Notes: a model not told the origin generated them from the letters alone. DNA of 64,000 nucleotides from Collinsella sp. (GCA_031296755.1 JAUMMZ010000050.1:8295-72294); one strand, 5' to 3'. Shown: positions 45,896 to 56,446, counted from the first letter of the stretch. Numbers and translations: made by a program.

Positions 45896-45986
45896 TGGCG
45901 GAGGAGGAGGGATTCGAACCCTCGTGACCTTATACAGGCCAAACGGTTTTCGAGACCGCCGCATTCAACCACTCTGCCACCCCTCC
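45896..45986 (-). tRNA. tRNA-Ser (anticodon CGA)
   Basis: Class II tRNA with a long variable arm, acceptor GGAGGGG, anticodon loop CTCGAAA, discriminator G and encoded CCA. Confidence 0.95.
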
Positions 45987-46034
45987 GCGTGGGGTAAAAA
46001 CAAAGCAGGCTCGAAGGCCTGCTTTGGAATTAAC

Positions 46035-46125
46035 TGGCGGAGAGTCAGGGATTTGAACCCTGGAGACGCTTTTGACGCCTACACGATTTCCAATCGTGCT
46101 CCTTCGGCCACTCGGACAACTCTCC
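46035..46125 (-). tRNA. tRNA-Ser (anticodon GGA)
   Basis: Class II tRNA with acceptor GGAGAGT, anticodon loop TTGGAAA, discriminator G and encoded CCA. It precedes tRNA-Ser(CGA) in the same transcript. Confidence 0.95.
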
Positions 46126-46141
46126 GTTAAATGCGAAAGTC

Positions 46142-46169
46142 AGTATACACGAGGAATCGCAAAGTGCAA
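46142..46169 (-). promoter_or_regulatory. Promoter of the tRNA-Ser pair
   Basis: Minus-strand TTGCAC (46169-46164), 16-base spacer, TATACT (46147-46142), 16 bases before the tRNA. Confidence 0.6.
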
Positions 46170-46620
46170 ACAGAAAAGTTGGCATTTTTTGATCCACAGC
46201 GTCTCGCGCTGTGCCTAAAACGCGCGACACATGCAGTCTGACCAGCAAAATCATGCTATGCGAATTGCTCAAAAAAGGACTTTATAGACCACGAGCAAAC
46301 GAATTTTAAATCTTTTTGGCGATCAATTAGACCACTGGTATGCATTTTGCGACCACAACCATGCGCCCGTTGACCTGCGACTTGGCTCAGCTTGTCCTCA
46401 CGGCACCGTATCTTGTCCACAGATCCGTCAAGCTTTTGGTCAGCATTTGGTTGGAATGCGCATGAAACGTCGTGCGAGTATGGGCATATGTGGAGGTCAT
46501 GAGGTTGTAGCTGCATATTCTTGCAGCCTAGGAGGTTGAAAGATATTATTACCAAGTCTTTTCCTGCTTCAGGCGCACCTTCACGACCTGAAGCCACATT
46601 TGCCCAGAGGAGGTGACAAT
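46170..46620. other. Intergenic region upstream of rpsF
   Basis: No gene is supported. A hairpin GCTTCAGG / CCTGAAGC (46566-46594), 26 bases before the rpsF start, may be part of an S6:S18 autoregulatory leader, though I cannot see the diagnostic bulge with certainty. A lone canonical DnaA box variant TTGTCCACA is at 46413-46421. Confidence 0.4.
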
Positions 46621-46914
46621 ATGAAGGCTTATGAACTGCTGTTCTTTGTTGACCCGTCGCTCGACCCCGAGACTCGTCTCGCTGTCATGAAGCGTATCGA
46701 TACCACGATCGCTGAGGGCGCTGGCAAGGTCGACTCCGTTGACGAGTGGGGCAAGCGCAAGCTCGCCTACGAGATCAACGACCTCACCGATGGTGACTAC
46801 ACCCTCATCAACTTCCACGCAGATCCTACCCAGATCGCCGAGCTTGATCGCGTCCTGCGCATCACCGACGCTGTGGTCCGCCACATGATCGTCCGTCGCG
46901 ACGACCAGGAGTAA
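46621..46914 (+). CDS. rpsF: 30S ribosomal protein S6
   Basis: 97 residues, MKAYELLFFVDPSLDPE onward, with LAYEINDLTDGDYTLINF. ATG with GAGGAGG upstream. S6 binds with S18 to the 16S rRNA platform; the order rpsF-ssb-rpsR-rplI is conserved. Confidence 0.96.
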   Translation: MKAYELLFFVDPSLDPETRLAVMKRIDTTIAEGAGKVDSVDEWGKRKLAYEINDLTDGDYTLINFHADPTQIAELDRVLRITDAVVRHMIVRRDDQE

Positions 46915-46962
46915 GACTGTCGTTTTGGACTGGGCTTGTGCCCCAAGAGGAAGTAGTGAGTT

Positions 46963-47415
46963 ATGAGCATCAATCGAGTGAACATCACCGGTAACCTCAC
47001 CCGCGATCCCGAGCTGCGCGCCACCGCCGGCGGAACCCAGGTTCTGTCCTTTGGCGTCGCCGTGAACGATCGTCGCCGCAACGCGCAGACTGGCGAGTGG
47101 GAGGACTATCCCAACTTTGTCGACTGCACCATGTTCGGCACCCGCGCCGAGGCCGTGAGCCGTTTCCTGGCAAAGGGAAACAAGGTCGCGATCGAGGGCA
47201 AGCTGCGCTACAGCTCTTGGGAGCGCGACGGCCAGCGCCGGAGCAAGCTTGAGGTCATCGTCGATGAGATCGAGTTTATGAGCTCCCGTGGTGGCCAGGG
47301 TGGCTACGACCAGGGCGGTTACGCCCCCGCAGCTCCCGCGCCCGCAGCACGTCCTGCCGCACCGGTGGCCACGCCGCCCGCGGTCGACGTCTACGATGAG
47401 GACATCCCGTTCTAA
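46963..47415 (+). CDS. ssb: Single-stranded DNA-binding protein
   Basis: 150 residues. OB fold in 1-108 (RVNITGNLTRDPELR, VDCTMFGTRAEAVSRFLAKG), short Gly/Ala/Pro linker, and the conserved acidic tip DEDIPF that recruits partner proteins. It binds single-stranded DNA at forks. In the operon with rpsF and rpsR. Confidence 0.96.
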   Translation: MSINRVNITGNLTRDPELRATAGGTQVLSFGVAVNDRRRNAQTGEWEDYPNFVDCTMFGTRAEAVSRFLAKGNKVAIEGKLRYSSWERDGQRRSKLEVIVDEIEFMSSRGGQGGYDQGGYAPAAPAPAARPAAPVATPPAVDVYDEDIPF

Positions 47416-47487
47416 GGGTTGTTCACCTATTTTTGAGTGAGAGGCGGCTTCGGTTCGCCGAAGTTGCCAAACGAAAGGTATTTTGAC

Positions 47488-47754
47488 ATGGCTAATGATT
47501 TTTCTGCACGTCAGCCGCGTCGTAAGTACTGCCAGTTCTGCAAGGAGAACACTGAGTTCATCGACTATAAGGACACTCAGCTTCTCCGTAAGTACATGAC
47601 CGACCGTGGCAAGATCAAGCCCCGTCGCGTCACTGGCGCTTGCACGCAGCATCAGCATGACATCGCCAACGCCATCAAGCGCGCCCGCGAGATGGCTCTC
47701 CTGCCGTACACCGTCCCCGTGGTTTCCTCTCGTGGCAACCGCGACCGCGGCTAA
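47488..47754 (+). CDS. rpsR: 30S ribosomal protein S18
   Basis: 88 residues from ATG 47488 (GAAAGG upstream). RKYCQFCKEN and GACTQHQ show the zinc-ribbon-type form with cysteines retained. The longer in-frame upstream reading is not needed. Confidence 0.95.
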   Translation: MANDFSARQPRRKYCQFCKENTEFIDYKDTQLLRKYMTDRGKIKPRRVTGACTQHQHDIANAIKRAREMALLPYTVPVVSSRGNRDRG

Positions 47755-47769
47755 GAAGGGAGACGCATC

Positions 47770-48309
47770 ATGAAGGTTATTCTTCTCGATGAGATCAAGG
47801 GCAAGGGCGGCGAGGGTGACGTCGTAGAGGTCGCTCAGGGTTACGCTGAGAACTTCCTGTTCCCCAAGAAGCTCGCTGTTGCCGCCACCAAGGGCAACCT
47901 CAAGCAGCTTGACGAGCGTCGCAACAACATCGCCAAGCGCGAGGCCGTCCGTCTGGCTACCGCCAATGAGACCAAGGCTGCCTTCGAGGGCAAGACGGTC
48001 ACCGTTGACGTCAAGGTCGGCGACGAGGGCATCCTCTTTGGCTCCGTTACCGCCGCTATGATCGCTGACGCCATCAAGGCTCAGCTCGGTATGGACATCG
48101 ACCGCAAGCGCGTCGAGCTCGGTAAGCCCATCAAGGTTGCCGGTGCCCACACCGTTGCCATCTCGCTGTACCGCGAGATCAAGGCCGAGGTTGTCGTTCT
48201 CGTCGGCGTTACCGCCGAGGAGCTCGCTGCCGAGGCTGAGGTCGAGGAGGCCGCTGAGGTCGCCGAGGCCGAGACCGCCGAGGTCGAGACTGAGGCTGCT
48301 GCTGAGTAG
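47770..48309 (+). CDS. rplI: 50S ribosomal protein L9 with acidic C-terminal extension
   Basis: 179 residues. The N-terminal domain MKVILLDEIKGKGGEGDVVEVAQGYAENFL-type signature is complete (residues 1-30), followed by the connecting helix and C-terminal domain. About 30 extra residues rich in Ala, Glu and Val (AEAEVEEAAEVAEAETAEVE) extend the usual length of about 150. Confidence 0.95.
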   Translation: MKVILLDEIKGKGGEGDVVEVAQGYAENFLFPKKLAVAATKGNLKQLDERRNNIAKREAVRLATANETKAAFEGKTVTVDVKVGDEGILFGSVTAAMIADAIKAQLGMDIDRKRVELGKPIKVAGAHTVAISLYREIKAEVVVLVGVTAEELAAEAEVEEAAEVAEAETAEVETEAAAE

Positions 48310-48341
48310 CATTTGCTGCAACGCAACAATCTTGTTCTAAG

Positions 48342-48380
48342 AAGGGCGCTCTGGGAAACCAGGGCGCCCTTTTGTTTTTT
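48342..48380 (+). terminator. Terminator of the rpsF-rplI operon
   Basis: Stem AAGGGCGCTCTGG / CCAGGGCGCCCTT (one wobble) with a GAAA loop, followed by TTGTTTTTT. Confidence 0.9.
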
Positions 48381-48533
48381 GCGCTGAGTGAGTGTCATGG
48401 TGGACGTTGCATCGAAGTCCTATATACAGGACCGTTCATCCGTTTGGTTCGGTGATGATTGGCGGCGCGCGGCGCGTTTTGGGGCCGTGGCTGATACTAT
48501 GGATGCTCGCAAGCGATATGAATGAGGATGCTC

Positions 48534-49925
48534 ATGGCATATGACGATAGGGAGACCGGGCTGACGGTCGAGGACCGCGGCTCAAAGGTGGGTCTTCCCC
48601 AAAACCAAGATGCAGAGGCCAATGTACTGGCCGCTATGCTGCTATCGCCCGAGGTGGTCGAAGAAGCCCAGGTCGAGCTGCAGCCCGATGACTTCTACCG
48701 GCCCATTCATAAGACCATCTATACCGCGATGGTCGATATGTACAACAGCCGCATTCCCATCGACTCCATCTCGCTGATCGATTACCTACGAAGCATCAAC
48801 AAGCTCGATGCCGTGGGCGGCGAAGCGTACATTTTGGAGTTGATGGGTCAGACCCTGTCACTCGTCAACTGGCAGCACCATGCCGCCATCGTTCGCCGCG
48901 ATTCGATGCTGCGTGAGCTGATCGGCGCCACCAACGAGATCAACGCGCTGGCATATAACGCCCCCACCGACACCAAAGAGGTTGTCGAGCTGGCCGAGAG
49001 CAAGCTGCTCAAGGTTACGGCGCGCGAGGTCAAGTCGAGCTACAAGACGCTGACCGAGTTTATGGTCGAGGCCTATAACGAGGCCGAGGAAGTGTGCCAG
49101 GCCGGTGGTCAGGCGGCGGGCGTGCCCACGGGCTTTCCGTCACTCGACCGTATGCTCATGGGCTTCCGCGAGGGCCAGCTCATCATTATCGGCGCCCGTC
49201 CTGCTGTAGGTAAGACGTCGTTCGCTCTGAACCTGGCGCTCAACGCCGCCGCTGCTGGCTATACCGTCGGCTTCTTCTCGCTGGAGATGTCGGGCAAGGA
49301 AATTGCCCAGCGTCTGATTTGTGCCTACGCCATGATCTCGATCAGTGACTTCCGCATGGGCCGCATTAGCCCCGAGCAGTGGGCCAATATCAACGAGGCC
49401 ACGCAGACCTTGTCCAAGCTCGATATTCTGATTGACGATACGCCCGGCACCACAGTGACCGAGATTCGCGCCAAGAGCCGCCGTATGCTCCATAACAAGG
49501 AGAAGGCAATCATCATCCTGGACTACCTGCAGCTGGTGAGTCCTCCGCCGGGACGCCGCTCCGAGAGCCGTACCGTCGAGGTTTCGGAGATGTCGCGTGG
49601 TCTGAAGATCATGGCCAAGGAGCTCAAGATCCCGCTCATCGCGCTGTCGCAGCTCTCGCGTCAGGTCGAATCCCGTACCGGCAAGCGCCCGCAGCTTTCC
49701 GACCTTCGTGAATCGGGCTCCATCGAGCAAGACGCCGATATCGTTATGTTCTTGGACCGCTCCGCCGACGAGGCCGAGGCCTCGCGCGACGATCGACCCG
49801 ACGAGGGCGTTACGCGTATCGTCGTGGCCAAGAACCGTTCGGGCCCGATCGGCGACGTCGACCTGATGTTCCTGCCGGCATCCACCAAGTTCTATGAGCT
49901 TGATGGGGCACATGCCGAGGAGTAG
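48534..49925 (+). CDS. dnaB: Replicative DNA helicase DnaB
   Basis: 463 residues from the third of three in-frame ATGs (48534), which has GAGG seven bases upstream. N-terminal domain (NQDAEANVLAAMLLSPEVV), RecA-like domain with Walker A GARPAVGKTSFALN, Walker B IIILDYLQLV and the SQLSRQVESR segment. No intein. It unwinds DNA at the fork; its likely loader or partner DciA is encoded at 26.8 kb. Confidence 0.96.
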   Translation: MAYDDRETGLTVEDRGSKVGLPQNQDAEANVLAAMLLSPEVVEEAQVELQPDDFYRPIHKTIYTAMVDMYNSRIPIDSISLIDYLRSINKLDAVGGEAYILELMGQTLSLVNWQHHAAIVRRDSMLRELIGATNEINALAYNAPTDTKEVVELAESKLLKVTAREVKSSYKTLTEFMVEAYNEAEEVCQAGGQAAGVPTGFPSLDRMLMGFREGQLIIIGARPAVGKTSFALNLALNAAAAGYTVGFFSLEMSGKEIAQRLICAYAMISISDFRMGRISPEQWANINEATQTLSKLDILIDDTPGTTVTEIRAKSRRMLHNKEKAIIILDYLQLVSPPPGRRSESRTVEVSEMSRGLKIMAKELKIPLIALSQLSRQVESRTGKRPQLSDLRESGSIEQDADIVMFLDRSADEAEASRDDRPDEGVTRIVVAKNRSGPIGDVDLMFLPASTKFYELDGAHAEE

Positions 49926-50018
49926 GACAGGCGCCCGTTGCACGGGTATACTGGGAATGTTTTGTGCTTCTGCGTGCCGGCGTGGCGCGTAGACAGTCCA
50001 TGAATGTAAGGAGTAAAC

Positions 50019-51305
<1,287 letters not shown>

Positions 51306-51327
51306 TCGGGACTATTTGGTTATTGCG

Positions 51328-51369
51328 ATATACCCCTTTGCAGCCCGGACGGGCGGCCGAGGGGTATAT
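51328..51369 (+). terminator. Hairpin between purA and purD
   Basis: Stem ATATACCCCT / AGGGGTATAT enclosing a smaller GC hairpin. The T tract after it is weak, so it may attenuate rather than end transcription. Confidence 0.55.
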
Positions 51370-51423
51370 TTGCTTGCAAAGGGCTCGCGCGGAGCGGGCC
51401 ATTCATCCATAGAGGAGGCACCC

Positions 51424-52728
51424 TTGAAGGCGGACACTCAAACCATCGACATCCTGTTGTTGGGCAGCGGCGGCCGTGAGCATGCTTTGGCAGCTAAGCT
51501 CGCAGCATCACCGCGCGCCGGCAAGCTCTACATCGCGCCGGGCAACGGCGGCACCGCGAGCTGCGGCGAGAACGTTGTTCTCGACGACTGCGATCCTGCG
51601 GCCGTGGCGGCGTTTGCGCAGAGCCACGGATGCGGACTCGTGGTAATTGGCCCCGAGGCTCCGCTTGTGGCGGGCGTGGCCGACGCCGTGCGGGCGGCGG
51701 GTATTCCCTGCTTTGGCCCGGGTGCCGAGGGTGCCCAGATGGAGGGCTCCAAGCTGTTCTCCAAGCAGCTCATGGAGCGCGCCGGTATTCCGACGGCAGC
51801 CTATGGTTCGTTTACCGACGAGGCTTCGGCTCTCGCCTACGTACGCGAGCAGGGCGCCCCGCTGGTCGTGAAGGCTGACGGCCTTGCCGCCGGCAAGGGC
51901 GTTATCGTGGCGACCGAACTTGAGCAGGCCGAGGAAGCCGTGCGCGAGTGCTTTGGCGGCACCTTTGGCGATGCCGGCAACACCGTGGTCATCGAGGAGA
52001 TGCTGACCGGCCCCGAGTGCTCGCTGCTGGCCTTTACCGACGGCAAGACCGTGCGCCCCATGGCTACCTCGCAGGACCACAAGCGCGCGCTTGAGGGCGA
52101 CCTTGGTCCCAACACCGGCGGCATGGGCGTCTACAGCCCGGTGCCCATCGTGACTGACGAGGAGCACGCCACCATGGTGGCGGTCATGGAGCAGACCGTG
52201 GCCGAGCTCGCTGCCGAGGGTATCGACTACCGCGGCTGCCTGTACGGCGGCTTTATGCTCACCCCCGCCGGTCCCAAGGTGCTGGAGTTCAATGCCCGCT
52301 TTGGCGACCCCGAGACGCAGGTCGTGCTGCCGCGCCTTAAGAACGACCTGGTCGAGGTCATGCTGGCTTGTGCCAACTGCGAGCTCGATCAGATTGAGCT
52401 CGACTGGCGTGACGAGTGGGCCGTGGCCGTTGTCCTGACGAGCGCGGGCTACCCCGGCAGCTACGAGAAAGGAAAGGTCATCACCGGTATTGAGGATGCC
52501 GAGGCCATGGAGAACGTGACCGTGTACCATGCGGGAACTGCCGTGGTGGACGGTCAGCTCGTGACCAATGGCGGCCGCGTGCTTGCCGTGACCGCTCTGG
52601 GCGACACGTTCGAGAACGCTCGCAACCTTGCCTACGAGGCCTGCGAGAAGATTGATTTTGAGGGCAAGACCCTGCGTCACGACATCGGCCTGCGCGCGCT
52701 GCGCGGCCGCGACGCCTGGGATGCCTAA
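51424..52728 (+). CDS. purD: Phosphoribosylamine--glycine ligase (GAR synthetase)
   Basis: 434 residues from TTG 51424, which has GAGGAGG upstream. LLGSGGREHALAAKL and the ATP-grasp segments (PLVVKADGLAAGKGVIVA, EFNARFGDPETQ) are diagnostic. It catalyses the second step of purine synthesis. The upstream in-frame stretch overlapping purA is not coding. The next gene is a Nudix hydrolase. Confidence 0.95.
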   Translation: MKADTQTIDILLLGSGGREHALAAKLAASPRAGKLYIAPGNGGTASCGENVVLDDCDPAAVAAFAQSHGCGLVVIGPEAPLVAGVADAVRAAGIPCFGPGAEGAQMEGSKLFSKQLMERAGIPTAAYGSFTDEASALAYVREQGAPLVVKADGLAAGKGVIVATELEQAEEAVRECFGGTFGDAGNTVVIEEMLTGPECSLLAFTDGKTVRPMATSQDHKRALEGDLGPNTGGMGVYSPVPIVTDEEHATMVAVMEQTVAELAAEGIDYRGCLYGGFMLTPAGPKVLEFNARFGDPETQVVLPRLKNDLVEVMLACANCELDQIELDWRDEWAVAVVLTSAGYPGSYEKGKVITGIEDAEAMENVTVYHAGTAVVDGQLVTNGGRVLAVTALGDTFENARNLAYEACEKIDFEGKTLRHDIGLRALRGRDAWDA

Positions 52729-52749
52729 AATCCGAGAGGAATGAGACGG

Positions 52750-53445
52750 ATGGACGAGAAGAACGAAGAGCTCGTGGACGCGCAGATCGTCGAAGAGGAC
52801 AGCCGCGTGTATGGGCACGCCGAGGGCGAGCCTGGTGGCGAGGTCGCTGACGAGCCGGCGCTGGTGCTGGGCGATGACGACCCGCACGATGCCGAGCTGC
52901 ACGAGAAGATTCTTTCGGAGGAGTGCGCCTGGAAGGGCAAGATCCTCGACGTCCACCGTCTTGAGGTCGAGCTGCCCAACGGTCGCCGCAGTGCCCGCGA
53001 TATCGTTCGCCATCCGGGTGCGGCGGCCGTTGTGGCACTGACCGAGAGTGGCAAGATCGTGCTGGTGCGTCAGTACCGCACCGCCATCGACCGCGTGACG
53101 GTCGAGATTCCCGCCGGCAAGCTCGATCCGGGCGAGGACCCGCTCGATTGCGCCAAGCGCGAGCTGCACGAGGAGACGGGCTTTAAGGCCGGCCGCATTC
53201 GCTTTTTGACGTCGATTGTCACGACCTGCGGTTTTTGCGACGAGATCATTCACATCTACCTGGCTACCAAGCTCGAGTTTGATGCGCCCGATCCCGACGA
53301 TGACGAGTTTGTCAACGTTGACCTGGTACCGCTGCACGAGCTGATCGACGCCGTGCTCGACGGTAAGATCGAGGACGCCAAGACCGTCGTGGGCGCCTTG
53401 GCCTGCGATAGCATCGCTCACCGACTAGGCGGGGCTGAGCTGTAA
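52750..53445 (+). CDS. Nudix hydrolase, ADP-ribose pyrophosphatase type
   Basis: 231 residues from ATG 52750 (GAGAGGA nine bases upstream; ATG 52741 is too close to it). The Nudix box is complete: GKLDPGEDPLDCAKRELHEETGF. The preceding VVALTESGKIVLVRQYRTAIDRVTVEIPAG is typical of ADP-ribose pyrophosphatases (NudF/YqkG). An acidic N-terminal extension of about 50 residues is unusual. Confidence 0.88.
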   Translation: MDEKNEELVDAQIVEEDSRVYGHAEGEPGGEVADEPALVLGDDDPHDAELHEKILSEECAWKGKILDVHRLEVELPNGRRSARDIVRHPGAAAVVALTESGKIVLVRQYRTAIDRVTVEIPAGKLDPGEDPLDCAKRELHEETGFKAGRIRFLTSIVTTCGFCDEIIHIYLATKLEFDAPDPDDDEFVNVDLVPLHELIDAVLDGKIEDAKTVVGALACDSIAHRLGGAEL

Positions 53446-53484
53446 CGAGCGGGAATGATCTCGCAGGTTTGTGTAAGTCAGCGA

Positions 53485-53582
53485 AAGCGCCCCATTTGAG
53501 ACAAGGTGGCCTAAAAGAGGAGGGAAGCGTATGGATATACGCGACCGACGATTGAAGGCCAGATTGTCCAAATGGGGCGCTT
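53485..53582. repeat. Long intergenic palindrome upstream of the ABC exporter (core family A)
   Basis: Arms 53485-53503 and 53565-53582 are near-perfect inverted repeats around AAGCGCCCCATTTG. The core 53514-53555 matches the gyrB-gyrA element at 36 of 42 positions. A second inner pair TGGCCT / AGGCCA flanks the core. The arms share nothing with the gyrB-gyrA arms. Confidence 0.8.
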
Positions 53583-53629
53583 GCAGCGTCGAGACGAAAC
53601 GCGGTTTGGTAAAACCGCGTAAGGTGATT

Positions 53630-55399
53630 ATGTTTAGAAGGTTTTTGTCTTATTACAAGCCCCAGATGGGGCTTTTTGTTGCTGATACTATTTGTGCCCT
53701 GGTGCTTGCCGCCATTGACCTGGCGTTTCCCATTATCCTGCGCAATCTGACCGGAGGGTTGTTTACCCAGGGCCAGGCTGCCATTATGCAGGCGCTCGGC
53801 ATAATCGCGGTGGGACTGGTGCTGATGTATGCCACCCGCTGCGCCTGCCGCTACTTTGTGAGCTATTGGGGCCACGTGATGGGCGCGCGCATGGAGTCCA
53901 AGATGCGTGAGGACCTGTTCGATCAGTACGAACGGTTTAGCTTTGCATACTTCGATCGCAACAGCTCGGGTGACATGATGAGCCGTGTGGTCAACGACCT
54001 GTTCGATATCTGCGAGGCGGCGCACCACGTGCCCGAATGGATCATTATCTGCGGTATCGAGATCATCGGCTCGTTTGTGATTCTGTTTACCATCGCGCCG
54101 GTGCTCGCACTCGCCATGGCAGTGGTGACGGCGGTGTTCGCGGTCATTATGTTTTGGCAGAACATGCGCATGCGCGAGGTCTTTAGCGATAACCGCAAAA
54201 AGATTAGCGGCATCAATGCGCAGCTGCAGGATTCGCTGGCGGGCATGCGCGTGGTCAAGAGCTTTGCCAATGAGCAGACCGAACGCTCTAAGTTTCGCGC
54301 CTCGAACAATCGCTATCTTTCGTCCAAGGAGAACATGTATCATGCCATGGGCGTCTACACTGCGACGTATGGCCTGCTCTCGGGCGTGCTCTATGTGATT
54401 GTGGTGCTGCTCGGCGGTTGGCTCGTTGCCCAGGGTCAGCTGCAGGCGGTCGATATGGCAACCTTTGCGCTCTACATTTCGCTGTTCTGCACGCCGCTCG
54501 AGACGCTCGTCAATTCGGCCGAGACGTATCAGAAGGCCATCGCCGGCTTTAAGCGCATGGATGAGGTACTCTCGACTGTCCCCGATATTCAGGATAAGCC
54601 GGGTGCTGCGGATCTGCAGGTGACGGCTGGTGCCGTGGAGTACCGCAACGTGTGCTTTAACTACGAGGATGTTGAGCTTGGCTCGGACGATGGGGCACGT
54701 CCCGTTATCGACCATATGGATCTGTCCATTAGGCCCGGTCAGACCATCGCTTTGGTTGGCCCCTCGGGCGGCGGCAAATCGACGACTTGTTCGCTGTTGC
54801 CGCGCTTTTACGACGTTGCCGGCGGCTCCATTAGTATCGACGGCCAGGATGTGCGCGACGTGACGCAGCAGAGCCTGCGCCGTGCCATCGGCCTGGTGCA
54901 GCAAGATGTGTACCTGTTCGATGGAACGATCGGCGAGAACATCGCCTACGGCAAGCCGGGCGCCACGGCAGAAGAGATCGCCGAGGCGGCCCGCCGTGCC
55001 AATATCGATACCTTTATCGAATCGCTTCCGCAGGGCTACGACACCGTGGTGGGCGAGCGCGGCAGCCGTCTTTCGGGTGGCCAAAAGCAGCGCGTCGCCA
55101 TTGCGCGCGTGTTTCTCAAGAATCCCAAGATTCTTATTTTGGATGAGGCGACGAGTGCCCTGGATAACGAGAGCGAGGAAGCGGTGCAGGAGTCGCTCGA
55201 AGAGCTGGCGCGCGGCCGCACCACGATTATCATCGCCCATCGTCTCTCGACCATTAAACACGCCGATGAGATTGCGACCGTTGAGCATGGTCGCGTTGTG
55301 GAACGTGGCACGCACGAGGAGCTTCTCGCCCGCGGCGGCACCTATGCCCGTTACTATCGAATGCAGTTCGAAGGTGCGCGTGCGCACGAGCTCGACTGA
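53630..55399 (+). CDS. ABC exporter, fused membrane and ATPase domains
   Basis: 589 residues from ATG 53630 (AAGGTG three bases upstream), where the typical exporter N-terminus MFRRFLSYYKPQMGLF begins. An in-frame ATG at 53531 has a strong AGGAGG site but lies inside the palindromic element, so I treat it as less likely. Six membrane segments (MsbA type) precede the ATPase: Walker A GPSGGGKSTTCSL, signature LSGGQKQRVAIAR, Walker B ILILDEATSALD, and an H loop (AHRLSTI). It should work as a homodimer; the substrate is unknown. A hairpin (53599-53620) directly before the RBS may affect translation. Confidence 0.9.
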   Translation: MFRRFLSYYKPQMGLFVADTICALVLAAIDLAFPIILRNLTGGLFTQGQAAIMQALGIIAVGLVLMYATRCACRYFVSYWGHVMGARMESKMREDLFDQYERFSFAYFDRNSSGDMMSRVVNDLFDICEAAHHVPEWIIICGIEIIGSFVILFTIAPVLALAMAVVTAVFAVIMFWQNMRMREVFSDNRKKISGINAQLQDSLAGMRVVKSFANEQTERSKFRASNNRYLSSKENMYHAMGVYTATYGLLSGVLYVIVVLLGGWLVAQGQLQAVDMATFALYISLFCTPLETLVNSAETYQKAIAGFKRMDEVLSTVPDIQDKPGAADLQVTAGAVEYRNVCFNYEDVELGSDDGARPVIDHMDLSIRPGQTIALVGPSGGGKSTTCSLLPRFYDVAGGSISIDGQDVRDVTQQSLRRAIGLVQQDVYLFDGTIGENIAYGKPGATAEEIAEAARRANIDTFIESLPQGYDTVVGERGSRLSGGQKQRVAIARVFLKNPKILILDEATSALDNESEEAVQESLEELARGRTTIIIAHRLSTIKHADEIATVEHGRVVERGTHEELLARGGTYARYYRMQFEGARAHELD

Positions 55400-55418
55400 T
55401 TGATATGACAGGAAGATC

Positions 55419-56384
55419 ATGGCTGATAAGAACCCTTTGACTCCGGAAGAAGTGACGGAGTTATTCTCCGAAATCGATGCATCCGGCGTCTTGGATCCTA
55501 CGCTTGCCAAAAAGCGTACCGAGCGCATGCGCGAGAAAGAGACCGCCGTCAAGCACGGTGACAAGGCGACGCTGGCGCGGCTGCGCAGCGAGGACCGCGC
55601 GAGTCAGGCAAAACATATCGACCCGCTGTCCGAGGACGACCCTTCGGGTTCGCAGGTGAGCCATACCATTACGAAGACTGCCATGGCCGTGGTTATCGGC
55701 ATCTTGGTGCTGATTGTGGGCATGCAGATTGGCTACGGCGTAATGCGACGTCTGAACACCGCAAACCTCTCCGACAGCGTTTCGGTGGATACCGTCTCGA
55801 CCGCGCTCAAGGGTGGACTTGAATGGGGCAATGGCTTTACGCAGTTCCCGCTCGATTTTACCGTCGACGAGGCAGATGAGCGCACGGGCACGGTTGAGGT
55901 GACGGTGCTGGACACGTCTTCTGCCAATGAACTCGAGCTGCTGTCCAACGGTCAGATTCAGGCGGCGGCGCTCGCAACCAATGCGCTGCTCAACGACAAA
56001 ATCGACCGCGTGGTGTATAACGTTCACGCCTATATCGACGAGGACAGCAATATCCAGCATGATTCCTTCTTTGGCATGTTTCCCGCTCAGGGCCACCAGA
56101 GCGCCATCCTGACGTTCGTCTGGACCAAGAGTTCGTCCAACGCCACGAATATCGACTGGAAGATGCGCATCGTAAGCATGGACGATACCATTGCCGAGCG
56201 CATTCAAAAACAGGTCAACTCGGTTTCGTCGCTTATCGAGGACCCGGTGGTGAGCCAGACCAAGATTGCGGAGGAACAGGCCGAGCGCGATCTTGAGCAT
56301 CGTCTGCACGGTCGAGAGATCTTCCGCGGCGGAAAGCCTGATCGCACGCCGTCCGAGCTGCTGGAGCAGGACAAGCAAAAGTAG
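55419..56384 (+). CDS. Single-pass membrane protein, unknown function
   Basis: 321 residues, 19 bases after the exporter gene, with AGGAAG before the ATG. A charged cytoplasmic N-terminus (about 85 residues) is followed by one membrane segment (TAMAVVIGILVLIVGMQIGYG) and an extracellular domain of about 210 residues with no motif I know. Probably co-transcribed with the exporter. Confidence 0.8.
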   Translation: MADKNPLTPEEVTELFSEIDASGVLDPTLAKKRTERMREKETAVKHGDKATLARLRSEDRASQAKHIDPLSEDDPSGSQVSHTITKTAMAVVIGILVLIVGMQIGYGVMRRLNTANLSDSVSVDTVSTALKGGLEWGNGFTQFPLDFTVDEADERTGTVEVTVLDTSSANELELLSNGQIQAAALATNALLNDKIDRVVYNVHAYIDEDSNIQHDSFFGMFPAQGHQSAILTFVWTKSSSNATNIDWKMRIVSMDDTIAERIQKQVNSVSSLIEDPVVSQTKIAEEQAERDLEHRLHGREIFRGGKPDRTPSELLEQDKQK

Positions 56385-56407
56385 TCCGCAGCCATATAGA
56401 ACGATGC

Positions 56408-56446
56408 CATCCCGCGTGAGTCACAAGACCACGCGGGATGATTTTT
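56408..56446 (+). terminator. Terminator after the exporter operon
   Basis: 11-bp perfect stem CATCCCGCGTG / CACGCGGGATG, followed by ATTTTTC. Confidence 0.85.

Noticed and set aside
46413..46421. Canonical-looking DnaA box TTGTCCACA
   Set aside because: A lone copy 25 kb from the origin; a single 9-mer of this kind is expected by chance in a window of this size.
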